A stretch of DNA of 64,000 nucleotides from Craterostigma plantagineum (GCA_027422505.1 JAPQWV010000002.1:24282501-24346500); one strand, 5' to 3'; positions 9,953 through 22,189 are shown, counted from the first letter of the stretch. The notes: a model not told the origin generated them from the letters alone. Numbers and translations are program-made.

Positions 9953-11590
9953 TTCACATTCGTATCCCAATGCAGCCTGACGACATCATGGTCGCACAAA
10001 TGCGCAGTCTGACACTGTTGCGTCCCTCGATAACGACACAATGGAGTATCAGCCCAATGGTCGCATGGTAGCATGGCTTTCTCCCGTCGCAGGCGGATCG
10101 GACTCGGGTCCTCCCAAACCAGCTTCAGATGGTAGCTAGCTATAATATTGTATTTGAATATTTAAATTTGGTCGCAAAAATATAATGAATTCCCTTCTAA
10201 GCCTATTTGATTGTTCTTCTACACGCACGCATGCCTTTTGTTTGATTGTTCACTGTCGTGTATGATAGTGGGTTTGTGCGTTTGTTTCTTTACCTCTATC
10301 TCTCTCTGTGATGCGCAAATTCTGATTTAGTGTGTGTTGCGTGCGGGTGTTTCTTTTTTACTTTTGTGTTGTTTATGTTTTTACTTTGGATGTTAAGTCT
10401 GGTTTATTCGAGATTTATGTCTGTTTTGCTTATATTACTAATTTTTATCGATAGAATGCGTTGATTACATTATATATTTTTTCCTTTGCAGGATAAGAAA
10501 GTTTTGATCATTAGCATCCCCGTAAGTATTTTAGTGAAGTTTCTGGGAGTCTCTTTGTTGTGAATGTTGCTTAACTGATGTGAGTATGCTTGGTTTCGAT
10601 TTATTTCCATTTGAATATATGTCCATGTATATACTAAAGCTTTTGCAGATTATCGCTTTCAGGCCGAGGTGTCGCGTCTCATGGATAAATATCAACTCTC
10701 TCTACATTAAAAGGGTATCTTCTTCAGAGAGTTAATCCACAATGCTTCAGATGTGAGTTTCAGCTTCTGAGTATGATTCACTTTTAATGTTTACGATTGG
10801 TTAGTTGTTCAGGCATTGGTCAAGATTTGTTTCGTGTAGCCAAGCTCGAGAGTCTGGTCACGTGTCCAGTATATAGTAATTATTGTTGGAAAATAATTTA
10901 AAATGCAACTCTATCTGATAAGTTGGAACATTAATGCCCGATACAATCTTGAATGGGATAGTTGCTCCTTTATTATTCTTTATACAGTGAGTGGAAGGAA
11001 ATAGGAATGTTGTATTTGCGATGAATCACTATTGGTTTGTAAGAGCAACTCTTTGTAATATAAGATTTGTCGTATGGATGTTACGTAAATTATTTTGTTT
11101 TTTCCGGCTATAGATAATATAATATATAGTTTATACATTGATCGAGGTATTCATATTTATGTTATATATACATATATTAAAGAATAGTTGTGAATTCATT
11201 AGTTTTTTATTAACAACATTTAAAAAAGAAGTTAGAAAATAAAACCTAAATATATATGTGAATTTTGATTTATTTATTTACATAAAAATAAAATACCACA
11301 ATAAGTTTATGAAGAATCCATGTCTCCGTTTTCATCCCTTTCAAATTAACAGGGACGAAATAGACCCGTCCTCGACCTCGGAGATTTCTTTGACATTATC
11401 TAAATTAGATATTATAATATAAAAAGTATTTTTTTTACGAAAAATTTGGAATTGGGAACTAGGACGATTTCGTCTTTGGGTGTCCAACAAGATTTCGATT
11501 TTCTCTAATAAAATTGTCTCTATTGCTTTAATATCCTTTGGAAAAGGGTCATAATATGGCAACTTAAAAAATACACTCAAGCACAAATGG
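9953..11590 (+). other. Helitron interior without recognised genes
   Basis: Contains intron-like T-rich DNA and a few possible GT-AG borders (for example near 10130, 10490 and 10520), suggesting captured genic sequence, but no protein family is recognisable. Confidence 0.4.
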
Positions 11591-13200
11591 GACGCAACCA
11601 TTGAGGAATCGTTTAGCTAGAACTACTTCAGTTGGGAATAAGCCGGTTAGTTCTCGCAACAGTTCTACCAATGGAAGGGCTTTGATTAGTAGAAATGGAG
11701 ATTCAGAGTTTTCTCAAGATGATTCCAACGTGAGTGACTTCTTCGTCTAATACAGATTTGTATTCATTATTTTCAGCCTTTGTTTGTTCTAGCAGAAATC
11801 AATCAACTTTTAGGAGCTTTGAGGTATCTCATGTGGATGATGAATCTCAACAAGCTCCTTATCAGAAGCAGAAGGTAAAGCTATTCAAGAGTTTTACGAT
11901 AATATCATCGTAAACCCTCGACATTTAAAAATATTCATGGTTTGTTTGGTCACTAAATATTCATTAGTTCTGTTGTTTTATGTGATCTGATTAATTCGAG
12001 GGGTATTATTAGGGTTTGTGAGATGTGGATTTAAATGAGGTGAGATTGAAACGAGGTTCTTTAACGGCGTCGGCGCAGGTGCTGAAGAAGCAGGAGCATT
12101 TGGCAGCTAGGTTTTGGATAAAGGAGAAGAATCTGCTTCCATAGAAGCAAATTATATTTGCAACTTAATGTTGGTAGATTTTTCAATTATAGTTACCTTC
12201 TTCAATGCAGTATCTCAGGTTTTTTTTTTGTTTTTTCGAATGTTGTGCAATATAAAAAAGTTAAGCTGAATGCAAACACAAATAAAGCATCTTTTTTCGT
12301 AAGTTCCAGTAGTTGTCGTAATTGGAGGAAAAGCTTAACTGGTGGGTTTTGTAATAATTGTTGCGCTATTTATTTATGTTTTGTGGTTAAAGATTGCCTC
12401 TTTTTGTTCGGGAACATTGACTAATGAGTTGTTTGTTGCATTTCATACGGTTGGCGGGTTCTTTTTTTTTCCTGTATAGAGTATCGATTTGGTTGAAGAT
12501 ATGGTGATAATAGCGTGGTTAGTATTGTAGTTTCTGCATGAAGTTTTTAATGGATTTTTCTATGTCGTTCTTTTCTTCTATTTATTTATCAGATATTTGT
12601 TTCTCAAGTACAGATGAAGTCAAGAAATGATGCTTTTTTCTATGTCGTTCTTTTCTTCTATTTATTTATCAGATATTTGTTTCTCAAGTACAGATGAAGT
12701 CAAGAAATGATGCTTTTTGTTGATTGTATGGACAGAACTTGAAATTGTACTTAATTCCGAGAATTGCATCTTCCCAGACTAATCATCGTTATAAATTCAG
12801 TGGAGTTTTTCTCTTTGCATCATTAAATAAATCGCTGAAGCTGAGCTGTGTAGATGATCTTCTGTTGATACTTTTCTTTTGTTCGTTCAAAGGTCAATTT
12901 CATGGAGAAAAAGAGAAGTTGGGAAACATCAGGTCTTAATGGAATTGCCTGGAAGTTAGTCAAAGGCGATCAAAATGCTCGAAACTGGAGGTGCAAGGTA
13001 GAAATCCTTCATAATATGCGGAAGAAATTTTATTTTTTATGCGACAGGAATTATTTTTTTTCGAAACAGAATGAAATTGAAGTCCTACTGTAAGTTGGAG
13101 AAAGTGTGGGTAAGTGGCGTGGACATTGTTTTCAATTCTGTTTACTGGGAAAAGATTCCAAGTTTTTCTGCTCACCTTCACTTGCCTTTGGAGTTGTCCA
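11590..13200 (+). pseudogene. Unidentified captured exon series
   Basis: Several short stretches look like exons joined by introns: NRLARTTSVGNKPVSSRNSS (about 11605-11730), SFRSFEVSHVDDESQQAPYQ (about 11815-11875), TASAQVLKKQEHLAARFWIK (about 12065-12140) and MEKKRSWETSGLNGIAWKL (12902 onward). Codon use and borders such as CAACGTGAG and GAAGGTAAAG support a captured spliced gene. I do not recognise the family. No stop-free path joins all the pieces, so it is probably non-functional. Confidence 0.4.
12556..12718 (+). repeat. 80-bp tandem duplication
   Basis: The unit TCTATGTCGTTCTTTTCTTC...GAAATGATGCTTTTT occurs twice head to tail, 80 bp apart, essentially identical, so the duplication is recent. 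Confidence 0.9.
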
Positions 13201-14056
13201 CCTCAGATCCATGATTAGGTAACAAGATGCTCGAGTTTTTTTTTAATATTTGAAAAGGGTGTTGTGTATTTGTCATCTTGATGACTGTGAGGACTGTGTG
13301 AAAATGATGCATTTGTATTCTGTCAAGTGTGAAATATTACTTGCATTGTGATAGGAAGAAGACGTCGTTGTTTTATTTATTTATTTATGAACCTAGGCGA
13401 TTTCGGGGTAATGCTGTTGTAGTTGTATTTTTTTTTATCAAATTACCTTCAGCTGCTCAAGCTTCTGAGAGAAGCAAACGCTTTTGTTTTGCGAGCTTTT
13501 TCGATCCAACCGTTCTTTTGTTTGATTCAGAGAAATCCCATTTCCAGGATTCGTCTGGTTTGCATATGAGTTAGTCGGGCTCATACGGAGACTAAAGTAG
13601 AACATCGAGTTTACAGCTAGCCGTCAAAGCTGTTCAGACCGACCTCTAATGCTTGAAGAACTAGCAAAAAATGTGAAGTTTTCACTAGAGGTAGTAAAGT
13701 CCCATTTTTCATACAAGAGTCATTACTTTTTTGTTCTCATTACCTCATTCATGGTTTTCCTAGAATTTGGGACGTGGGACATAGAAATCTGCGTTAAAAG
13801 GTGGGTTTCTCAACGTAATGTTGCTTTGTGCCGTCATCGAGAAAGGTCTTTCAATTGTTTGAATAAAGGTCTGTACGAGATTGTGCGCTTTAAACAACAA
13901 AATGATAGGCGAGTGTTCAGGGGTACGTCAAAAGATATCGACATTTTGTATGAACAACGGTTCATTGGTGAACATTTCTTTTAAAGAAACTACAATGTTA
14001 GAGTTGGATGGGAATGAATCCAATGGTTTTAGGGCGTCGTTTGCCTATTTTCTCCA
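13200..14056 (+). other. Helitron interior without recognised genes
   Basis: No convincing gene. The short open frames (for example 13329-13574 and 13649-13984) have no recognisable motifs. Confidence 0.4.
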
Positions 14057-15140
14057 TACCGCTTAATGCGTTGTAATTTAGTTTCTTAGTTAGCTTCTGA
14101 ACATTGGCGTTTTTCAGCTATTGTCTTATGCTGATAACGTCATTAAATCTTTATCTATTGGAAGATTGCCTTGTATGTGGACACATATTTAATGATTTCG
14201 GATTCATATAGTCATACAAATCACGGTAGTCTTCCAAAATTGCAGTCGCACAAGTTAGCAGTCTTACATTGTACGTAGCCATAAACTGAAGTAGTCTTCC
14301 GAAGTTCGCAGTCATACACTCCTACAAATCACTGCAGTCATACGAAGTTCGCAGTCGTACACTCTTACAAGTTACGCCAATCTTATGAAGTTCGCAGTAG
14401 TACACTCTTACAAATTACTTCAGTCTTCCAAAATTGTCAAAGCGCAATTAAGCTGTCTTATAGCTCGCAGTCTTATATTGAAGCACTCCTACGAAGTTTG
14501 CAGTCATACAAATTATTGCAGCCTTAAGTGCAGCCGCGCAAATAAGCAATCTTACAGTTGTTTGCAGTCTTACACTACATCAGTCTTACGAAGTTTCACA
14601 ACAAGATCCAAACAAACTTACGCATTTCCAAAGAATTATGGTATCGGACTATGAATTTGATTTGCATCCTATGGATGACGCTGGTGTCTTATCTCATGAA
14701 TGATGACATAAAATATTGAGTCTAAGAGTGGGCACTTTTGCTCGGGAAGAGATTATCTGAAATGTAATGTTACAACATGATATCATGGAGCCAATTCGAG
14801 AATCACCATTTATGTTATGTGAGACTAAAGCTCTTGAAACTGATATGCATGATTTAGGAAAAGAGATTTAACCTTTCTCTTATGAGCATATTATGAGCAA
14901 GAAGACGAAGTAGAAGATAACGGGTTCACCAACATAGTATACCACGGTATTTTCAACACCATCGACCAACATACCCTATCGTCGTTTATTATGAATACGA
15001 TTGTATTTGACGAAAACCTCTTTCACCATATTTAAATTAAGGAGTTACTTTTCCGCCTTTGACTACGAATGGAGTGATTGATGTACATAATTGAAAGATA
15101 TTATCTATCTTAATTGAATAATTGTTCAATTTTCATGACA
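14057..15140 (+). repeat. Internal direct repeat, copy 2, next to the Helitron 3' end
   Basis: Partner of 7654-8722 in the same orientation, with the same minisatellite (about 14190-14600). It is followed at once by the terminal hairpin and CTAG. Small indels distinguish the copies (for example GTTAATGTTAAATC against GTCATTAAATC). Confidence 0.85.
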
Positions 15141-15178
15141 GAAAATTACCCCGTGGCATCGCACGGGGGCAAACCTAG

Positions 15179-15794
15179 TGATATAAATAAGATAAAAAAG
15201 CAGATTGATACATGGTGATGAATGCGGCAAGAAGATTATTCTTAGGTATTAGTTTCATCGGAAAGGGATATTGTTCCCATTACTGATAATGATGATTTGT
15301 GAGATACCTTCTGCAAAAATCGAGCTTTATACGAAATAAGTACAACTAACTAATAAATTAGAATTTAAATATTCAAATTGGCATACTATGATAGTATAGT
15401 ATTAAACCTCTGTGTGCATGAAAATCTTAGAAGTTCGTGAACGGAGAAGTTCGCTATTTCCTTCATCTTCATCTTTATTGACACGCCTGAAACCAATCTC
15501 TATCATTGAGGGAAAAAGGCATTGCCTAAACCTGCTGCTCAGCACTTGGATAGGTAATCAAAAGGAGAAATGGTCTGAAAATTTGGAATTTCTAAATTTA
15601 GGTAAAAGAAATTTCTAAATTTGATGGTTTCTGTTTTTGGAATCTTTTCCAAATTCAGCGAAGGATACGGATATATTCGAGCTGGAAATTTCGAACCATC
15701 TTATAATAATACATCGCACCACAAGCGCAAGCCACAGAGATAGAACGCCGATCGAGCACGGCAAGGCAGCAGCAACCTGCGATCGTCGTCATCC
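15179..15794. other. Intergenic, upstream of the E2 gene
   Basis: Host DNA to the right of the Helitron. No gene recognised. The last 150 bp probably contain the promoter and 5' UTR of the E2 gene. Confidence 0.5.
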
Positions 15795-17135
15795 ATGGCT
15801 TCTTCAGGTGTGTGTTATAGCTAATACATGAATGCGATTTGTGTTATTTCAAGCAACGACGCCATTACTGATTTGATCATCTCCTTGCTTAGTGAGATTT
15901 CGATGGGTTCCTTAAACCCTAAATCCCCCTTTCTGCCTTTTCTCGTTTGTGATAGATTCCTCATTCCTGGGCTTATTCTGCTGATACAGCTGCTGCTGTG
16001 ATCGATTTACCTGTTATCACACAGTCGCCTTCTGTAAATTTTCATCCTAGAATGTGAAATTTCTAAGGTCGATTTCTGCAATTGGTAGTACAGTACAGCC
16101 TTACTCTGCCTTCAATCTTCAGATCAAAGCAACTTCAACATGGAGACAGAGTTCAAGCACTTCGACGTCGTGGATGGAACCCCATCAGACCATCACTTCC
16201 TCTCCTCAAACAATAATTCCCGACAAAACTTCACCGTCGCCGCAAACCCGTCCCTACACAAGCTCATCATGCAAGAATGGAAGATCCTCGGTAAGAACCT
16301 CCCAGAATCCATCTTCGTAAGAGTCTACGAAACCCGAATAGATCTACTCCGAGCAGTGATCATAGGATCCCCCGACACCCCTTACCACAACGGCCTCTTC
16401 TTCTTCGACATAGTCCTTCCCTGCCAATACCCAAAAGACCCCCCAAACGTATACTACCATTCCCACGGCCATCGCCTAAACCCTAACCTATACGAATCTG
16501 GGAAAGTCTGCCTTAGCCTCCTCAACACTTGGTACGGTAAGAAGGAGGAGTTATGGTCAGACAAATCTACGATTCTTCAGATTCTTGTCTCCATCCAAGG
16601 GCTCGTCCTCAATGCCAGGCCCTATTTCAACGAGCCAGGCTACCATGGAGGGATTAACAGCCTCTCCTCGGCTTGGGTAAACGCCTCCATATTTTACAAC
16701 TACACTGCCCTCATGCTTTCCTGCAAAACCATGATGCAGACCATTCGAAACCCGCCCGCTGGTTTCGAGGCTTTCGTTGACCACCATTTTAAGGAGAGGG
16801 CTCGATCGATCTTGGCGTTCGTCGAGGATTATAGGCACGGGCGCGCATTGGGCGGTCAGTTTCCTCTGAAGCATAGAAAGCCCAAGGGTGCGATAAAGGT
16901 CAGCGAAACGTTCAAGGTTCGATTGGATGAGATTCAAGTGAAGCTCAGGCGAGCGCTCGGATGTGATGACGACTCAGAGACGAGTAACAGAGGTGAGTCG
17001 GTTACGGTTCGCGTGGAAGAAGCGCCCCAGGGTTCGTTTTCAGCTTCTGCGGAGCCTAGTAATCCTGGAGTATGGTTCTTCGTAGCCTTTGGAACAGTTA
17101 TGTTTACCTTATTCTGTTTTGCTGTGTTTTCGTAG
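15795..17135 (+). CDS. BIRC6/PHO2-class E2 ubiquitin-conjugating enzyme with C-terminal membrane anchor
   Basis: Two exons: 15795-15807 (MASS plus one base) and 16123-17135, joined in frame by a GT-AG intron that contains a telo-box-like AAACCCTAA. The product is 341 residues. The UBC fold runs from about residue 45 to 200. The active-site Cys is in NPNLYESGKVCLSLLNTW (about residue 134), the form found in the large-E2 group (UBC23-26, PHO2/UBC24, animal BIRC6) rather than the HPN of small E2s. E2s carry ubiquitin as a thioester for transfer to targets. The protein is far shorter than PHO2 and ends in a 20-residue hydrophobic segment (PGVWFFVAFGTVMFTLFCF), so I infer a tail anchor in an internal membrane. 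Starting at 16140 would drop only 10 residues. Confidence 0.88.
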
Positions 17136-17603
17136 CGTGGGAGATGAATGTCAAGTTAGTATATGCTAGTTTTACTTTTCTCCTTAATTACACTTGAATT
17201 TAATCTGGGACAGTGTATTTCTTTTTCATATTTATCAAATTAATACGATCGATTCGCCGGATAAATAGGAGAGATCAAATGCAAGATTCATTATCACGGG
17301 CATCATAAATCATTTGTCATCGTCTCATTGTCGATCAAGAATCTCTTTCTTTTACGATTAGATCCAAGTAAGAAAGGCTAAAACCACTTTTTTTTTTTTT
17401 GTTCTTTTTAACTTCAAAGAAAAATATCTGATTTTCACGTCGCCAATCCCAACCCAACAAACGAAACCTCAAACACCTACCGCTACTTTTGTACGCATGT
17501 ATATATACAGTCCATGATTTGTATAGCAAAAAATAATAATAATAAAAAAGAGTAGGATAATATAATACAGAGTGTTTTTTCACTTGGGACTGATATCGAT
17601 CAA
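17136..17603. other. Intergenic between the E2 and galactokinase genes
   Basis: The E2 3' UTR and the galactokinase promoter must lie here. No other feature recognised. Confidence 0.5.
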
Positions 17604-20600
17604 ATGGCTACTAGACATGATGAGCTCCCCGTCCTTGTTTTCAAGTCGCTTGAACCCGTTTATGGAAGTGGGTCACAGCTCGATGAAGCAGAGCTCAGAT
17701 TCAGTAAGCTCAAATCGAAGTTTATTGAGCTCTTTGGTCACCCACCTGATGTCTATGCAAGATCTCCAGGTAAGTTGGGTGGGTTATACGGGTCCCAGTT
17801 TTGATCTTTTTTTGGATTCATGGCTGATCGATCTGTGTTGATTTGATGCGTTTCAATTCGAATCTGATCGCGTAGATTGTTTTGAGTACGAGGAACTTAT
17901 CGTTTATTTTGTCCCTTTTTAGTGGATTTCGATATGAAGACTTGAGTCTTTTGATGGCCTTCCTTCTTTTTTTTTATTCATACGGACGAAAGGTTAGCTT
18001 TTCTTTGTTTTTTCTGGGCTATAGGGAGAGTGAATTTGATTGGGGAGCACATAGATTATGAAGGCTACTCAGTGTTGCCTATGGCCATAAGGCAAGACAC
18101 TATCGTGGCTATACGAAAAGTCGAAGGTGAGAAGGTGCTTCGAATTGGGAATGTGAATGAGAAGTACTCAATGTGCACATACCCTGCTGATCCTAATCAG
18201 GTATGGTGATTGATGACTGCTGAGAAGGTGCTCAATGTGCATAGCGAAGCACAACTATTTAACCTACGTTGGTACTTCGTACCTGTCCATATAGGAGATC
18301 CAATAGTAATAACAATCAAGTTTCCATATATGTGTGCTTGAGGGTTTGCATAGGCAGTTAATTGGCATATTCCGTCCTTCTTGTTGCAGGAAATCGACTT
18401 GAAGAATCATAAATTGGGTCACTACTTTATTTGTGGGTATGAGTGTCTATATCCCATTTCTTCATTATTTGATGAGAATAGTCACTCTATTAACATATGC
18501 ATTTCTTCATTATTTGATTGCCTGAGTTTGAATTCTTGGTAAGTCATAGTTCTCACGATTGTGAATTCATCTTACAGTTACAAAGGTTTCTACGAGTATG
18601 CAAAATCAAAGGAGATCGAAACTGGCGAAACGGTCGGGCTTGAGGTCATCGTTGATGGCATTGTTCCAACTGGTACTTTTATCCGATGCATTTATACAGA
18701 AAAGGTTTTTTTTTATTTGATGTGATATAATACATGTCCTCTTGCTTAGGATCTGGGCTGTCGAGTTCTGCTGCATTCGTTTGCTCCTCCACTATTGCTA
18801 TTGGGATCAAACTTTCCCAAGGTATTATAACACTGCTGCATATTCGATTTCTTGCATATAATGTAGACACGGACTATTGCCTATTCGTGTTCTTACATGA
18901 CCTATATGTAATCTTATCATCTTTTCATAAAAACTGTTTTATTTTCAGAAAGAACTCGCTCAACTTACATGCGAATGCGAGAGACACATTGGCACGCAAT
19001 CTGGTGGAATGGATCAGGTAAAGATATCTCACAACTCCTTTTTTTCGTTTCGTCCCACACATTATTTTACGGGCCAATCTAATCTGTTTGCATCAATTTT
19101 TTTTTCTCGCTCGACAGGCAATATCTGTCATGGCACAGTCTGGATTTGCAGCTCTGATCGATTTCCATCCTATTCGTGCGACTGAGGTTCAGCTCCCAGC
19201 TGGCGGCACTTTTATCATAGCCCATTCGCTCGCCGAATCTCAGAAAGCAGTTACTGCTGCAACTAATTACAACAATAGGGTTGTCGAATGCCGTTTGGCT
19301 TCTGTAAGTTCTCCTCGAAAATTCATTGTTTCGTACACTTGGGTTTTGGCAAAAAATTCCATTTTTGTTCCTTCTTGGCGTCGCATATACGCATTTTGTC
19401 TCTAAAAATGTCCAAACTGGCATGTAGTTTAGTTTTTGTTTCCGGCCCGTATTAAAAGGTTATGGTCTTTTCTTTTTCCATCGTTTAAAGAGAAGTAAAA
19501 CTGATTCTTGGGTTGCAGATTGTACTAGCTATAAAACTGGGGATGAAAACTGAAGAGGCGATTGCTAATATGAAGACGCTTTCAGACGTCGAAGGATTGT
19601 GTGTGGCCTTTGCTGGTAATCATGGATCCTCCGATCCAATTCTTGCTGTCAAGGTAGTCGTTACTTAAATTCGCTTCTAAGGTTTGATTATTACAATGGT
19701 GGAAATCCTTGAACTCGACACTTGGATGGATTAAATCATCCCACTTTCAGGAGATCTTCAGAGAAGAACCGTATACCACCCAAGACATCAACGAAAAGCT
19801 GCAAACCGTCTTCGCCAACTCTCCTTCCTCCTTGGATGTGCTGAGAGCAGCCAAACACTTTAAGTTGCACCACGTAAGTACGCCAAGATTGTCCCTTTTT
19901 CAACTGTAAAATCCAACAAATTATCAATAAGGCGAACGTTTTACGAACTGAACAAAATTGCACCTTTTAATACGACTTTCAGAGAGCTGCCCATGTCTAC
20001 TCTGAAGCAAAGCGTGTGTGTGCTTTCAAAGACACCGTCTCATCTAAGTTGAGGTAAGATAAAAGTCATTCATGTAAGTCTTTCCACCACATATAGGAAC
20101 TCTAAAAACGATATCATCAATTGGTTTTTCAGTGAAGAAGATATGCTGAAGAAGCTCGGAGATCTCATGAACGAAAGCCACCATAGCTGCAGTGTCTTGT
20201 ATGAATGCAGGTGCGGCGTCATTTTCTCTTTTTATTATTTTTTTTTAAATTCTTTCCGATCACTGAGGACTATTAAGACAAAAAAATAAACTGCGTACCC
20301 TTTTTCATCAGTTGTCCCGAACTAGAAGAGCTTGTAATGATCTGCCGCGAAAATGGGGCCCTCGGCGCTCGACTCACGGGCGCTGGGTGGGGCGGTTGTG
20401 CCGTCGCCTTAGTCAAGGAAAATATCGTCCCACAGTTCATACTCAACGTCAAGGTTGGTTGGCCAACGACAGGAAAAAAAAAACACTTCCTTTTTACTCA
20501 AATTGATATGCAACTTTCTTGATCGGTTATTTCGAATTATTCGCAGGAGCAATACTTCCAATCAAGAATCGACAAAGGGGTCATAAAAAGGAACGATCTT

Positions 20601-20657
20601 GGCACCTACATTTTCGCCTCCAAGCCATCGAGCGGCGCCGCCATTATCGAGCTTTAG
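17604..20657 (+). CDS. GALK: Galactokinase (GHMP kinase)
   Basis: Thirteen exons: 17604-17769, 18025-18200, 18390-18436, 18578-18672, 18750-18821, 18953-19017, 19118-19303, 19519-19653, 19751-19873, 19983-20053, 20133-20210, 20312-20453, 20547-20657. It phosphorylates galactose to galactose-1-phosphate in the cytosol, the first Leloir step, using galactose freed from walls and galactolipids. Visible motifs are the galactose signature [19 protein letters not shown] (exon 2), the GHMP ATP loop [12 protein letters not shown] (exons 4-5), [13 protein letters not shown] with the catalytic Asp (exon 6), and the C-terminal [14 protein letters not shown] (exon 12). The exon 5/6 border is odd. The conserved-looking acceptor (TTTTCAG, 18948) breaks the frame, while an AG four bases on (18952) keeps it, giving [14 protein letters not shown]. 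Exon 5 also seems about four residues short. Otherwise it looks intact. Confidence 0.93.
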
Positions 20658-21026
20658 CCCCATCGTCATTTTTGGTAGTCTTCGCCTACTGGGGTCGAAT
20701 TAAATAACTATAATCTTTGTGATTCTTGAACCTTTTTTTTTCTTGGAAGAGAGGCTCTTCGCCCTCTATTTTATCAAAAAAAACGACCAGTCTTTCAGAA
20801 AATTGCCGCGTAGTAAACCAAATCCAGCATCGGATAATCAAAATAGTTGTGAGACCAATTTAGAAGTTTGTGAGCTACTCCATCTATTACTAATTGACTT
20901 TAACCTCTCATGAGCTTACTTCCGAGTTTATGCTAAAGTGGGTTTCATTCCTGACGAAAAATGCCATGCACCGTATTATTATACTACATGCGATCAGAAT
21001 CTAAACCATTCGAACAAACGATTTTT
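20658..21026. other. Convergent intergenic region
   Basis: Holds the 3' ends of galactokinase and the inhibitor gene. No other feature seen. Confidence 0.5.
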
Positions 21027-21560
21027 CTAAAGCAGATTCCTAATAACAGCCCTAGAAACAACAGCGATATCGCCGAGCGCCTTATTCACCCCACTCAGAG
21101 GCGACTTTCCGGAAACACCACCAAAGGCGTTTTCGCAAGCTTCGGCCTCCGCCGCGGCATCGGCCATTCCGTTCTCCGCGAACTTAGGGTTTCCCTTCTG
21201 AAGTGCTTCGACGGCCGGGGGCACGTCGTACTTGAGCACGGTGTTGTACACTCGGGTACAAGTCTCCAATGCACCGGCGTACTTCCCTTTCTTCCTAAGC
21301 CGTTCGATGGCCGAAAGCGCTTGCTTTGTCTTGGCCTTGACGGCGTCCACCGTAATGAGGCTGAGACCAGTGATGTCAGCGCTCGTGCTGCCCGGATTGG
21401 CTTCGAAGGTCGCCTTGCATAGGTTGTAGTTCGGCGTGTTTCTGCAAGTGGTTTCTATAAGGGATTGCGATTTGATTTTACGGTATGGATTTTCGTCGGC
21501 CTTCGCCCCAACGAAGATAGTAAGGCTCAAGACGACAACGATGGCGATGAGCTTTTTCAT
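21027..21560 (-). CDS. Invertase / pectin methylesterase inhibitor family protein
   Basis: Single exon, 177 residues. It starts with a clear signal peptide (MKKLIAIVVVLSLTIFVGAKA), so it is exported to the wall or vacuole. The mature part has the family pattern: a first Cys pair CRNTPNYNLC closing a helical hairpin, then LETC and EACE for the second disulfide of the four-helix bundle. Family members inhibit either cell-wall/vacuolar acid invertase (C/VIF) or pectin methylesterase; sequence alone does not decide which. I lean to the invertase-inhibitor side, weakly. A TATATATTG stretch lies about 45-55 bp above the start codon as a possible TATA box. Length is usual and nothing is broken. Confidence 0.85.
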   Translation of the reverse strand: MKKLIAIVVVLSLTIFVGAKADENPYRKIKSQSLIETTCRNTPNYNLCKATFEANPGSTSADITGLSLITVDAVKAKTKQALSAIERLRKKGKYAGALETCTRVYNTVLKYDVPPAVEALQKGNPKFAENGMADAAAEAEACENAFGGVSGKSPLSGVNKALGDIAVVSRAVIRNLL

Positions 21561-21949
21561 TTTACTTTATTTTTCGGTGTAGTTTGGGCTTCCCTTTGCA
21601 TGTATGTATATATTGTATGAAAGTGGAGTTTTGGCTAAGGGTTGGTTAAGGATAAGATTTGGTGATCGTTTATTGATTTATTGCAAGATTATTGTGGCGT
21701 GGACATGAGTATGGATTCACAGGGAAGGAATGATTTGATTGCATCATTATTAGCATATACTATCAATCTTTGCAGTTGTATGAATATTGCAAGATTGTGT
21801 AAAATGTGGATTAATGAGCAGTGGATGCTATATGATCTCATGTTTGGATGATATTCTTGGGACACTTAAAAAATGAAAAGCTTCAATTAAAAATTGTGGA
21901 GCGTAATAATTAATTAAAATTCAAGTCAAGTCGATGAAAAAAAATCATA

Positions 21950-22189
21950 CTCCCTCCGTCCCAAACCGTTTTGGACATTTTACTATATCGGGCGTCCCAA
22001 ACCGTTTTGGACATTTCCTTATTTAGCAAAAAACTATCACAAACAATCAATATAATAATATTAAATATTCTCAAAAGAAGTGTCAAAATATACACTTTTT
22101 ACCTTTTGATTGTACTATATTATTACAATTCAGTTTCTTAAAACCCGTGCAAAACCCCAAATGTCCAAAATCGTTTGGGACGGAGGTAG
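21950..22189. mobile_element. Stowaway-like (Tc1/mariner) MITE, copy 1
   Basis: 240 bp bounded by CTCCCTCCGTCCCAAAC and its near complement GGGACGGAGGTAG, flanked by a TA duplication (21948-21949, 22190-22191). The inside keeps the family text CAAACAATCAATATAATAAT. It lies about 390 bp upstream of the inhibitor gene. Confidence 0.9.

Larger units (their letters stand above)
3359..15178 (+). mobile_element. Non-autonomous Helitron, 11.8 kb, with captured gene fragments
   Basis: The 5' end is TCTATATAATATAAAAG at 3359, preceded by A. The 3' end has a perfect 7-bp stem (CCCCGTG at 15149-15155, CACGGGG at 15162-15168, 6-nt loop) followed by CTAG at 15175-15178 and then T. These are the standard Helitron hallmarks: 5' TC, 3' hairpin plus CTRR, insertion between A and T, no target duplication. 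No Rep/helicase motifs are visible in any frame, so it depends on an autonomous partner. Inside are degraded pieces of at least three host-type genes, a 1.07 kb internal duplication, short-motif arrays and an AT-rich block. Pairing of these two ends is inferred; a nested pair of Helitrons is possible. Confidence 0.8.

Noticed and set aside
3359..15178. Autonomous Helitron
   Set aside because: No Rep (rolling-circle) or helicase motifs could be found in any frame.
16557..16937. Minus-strand frame inside the E2 gene
   Set aside because: Antisense of a well-supported conserved exon.
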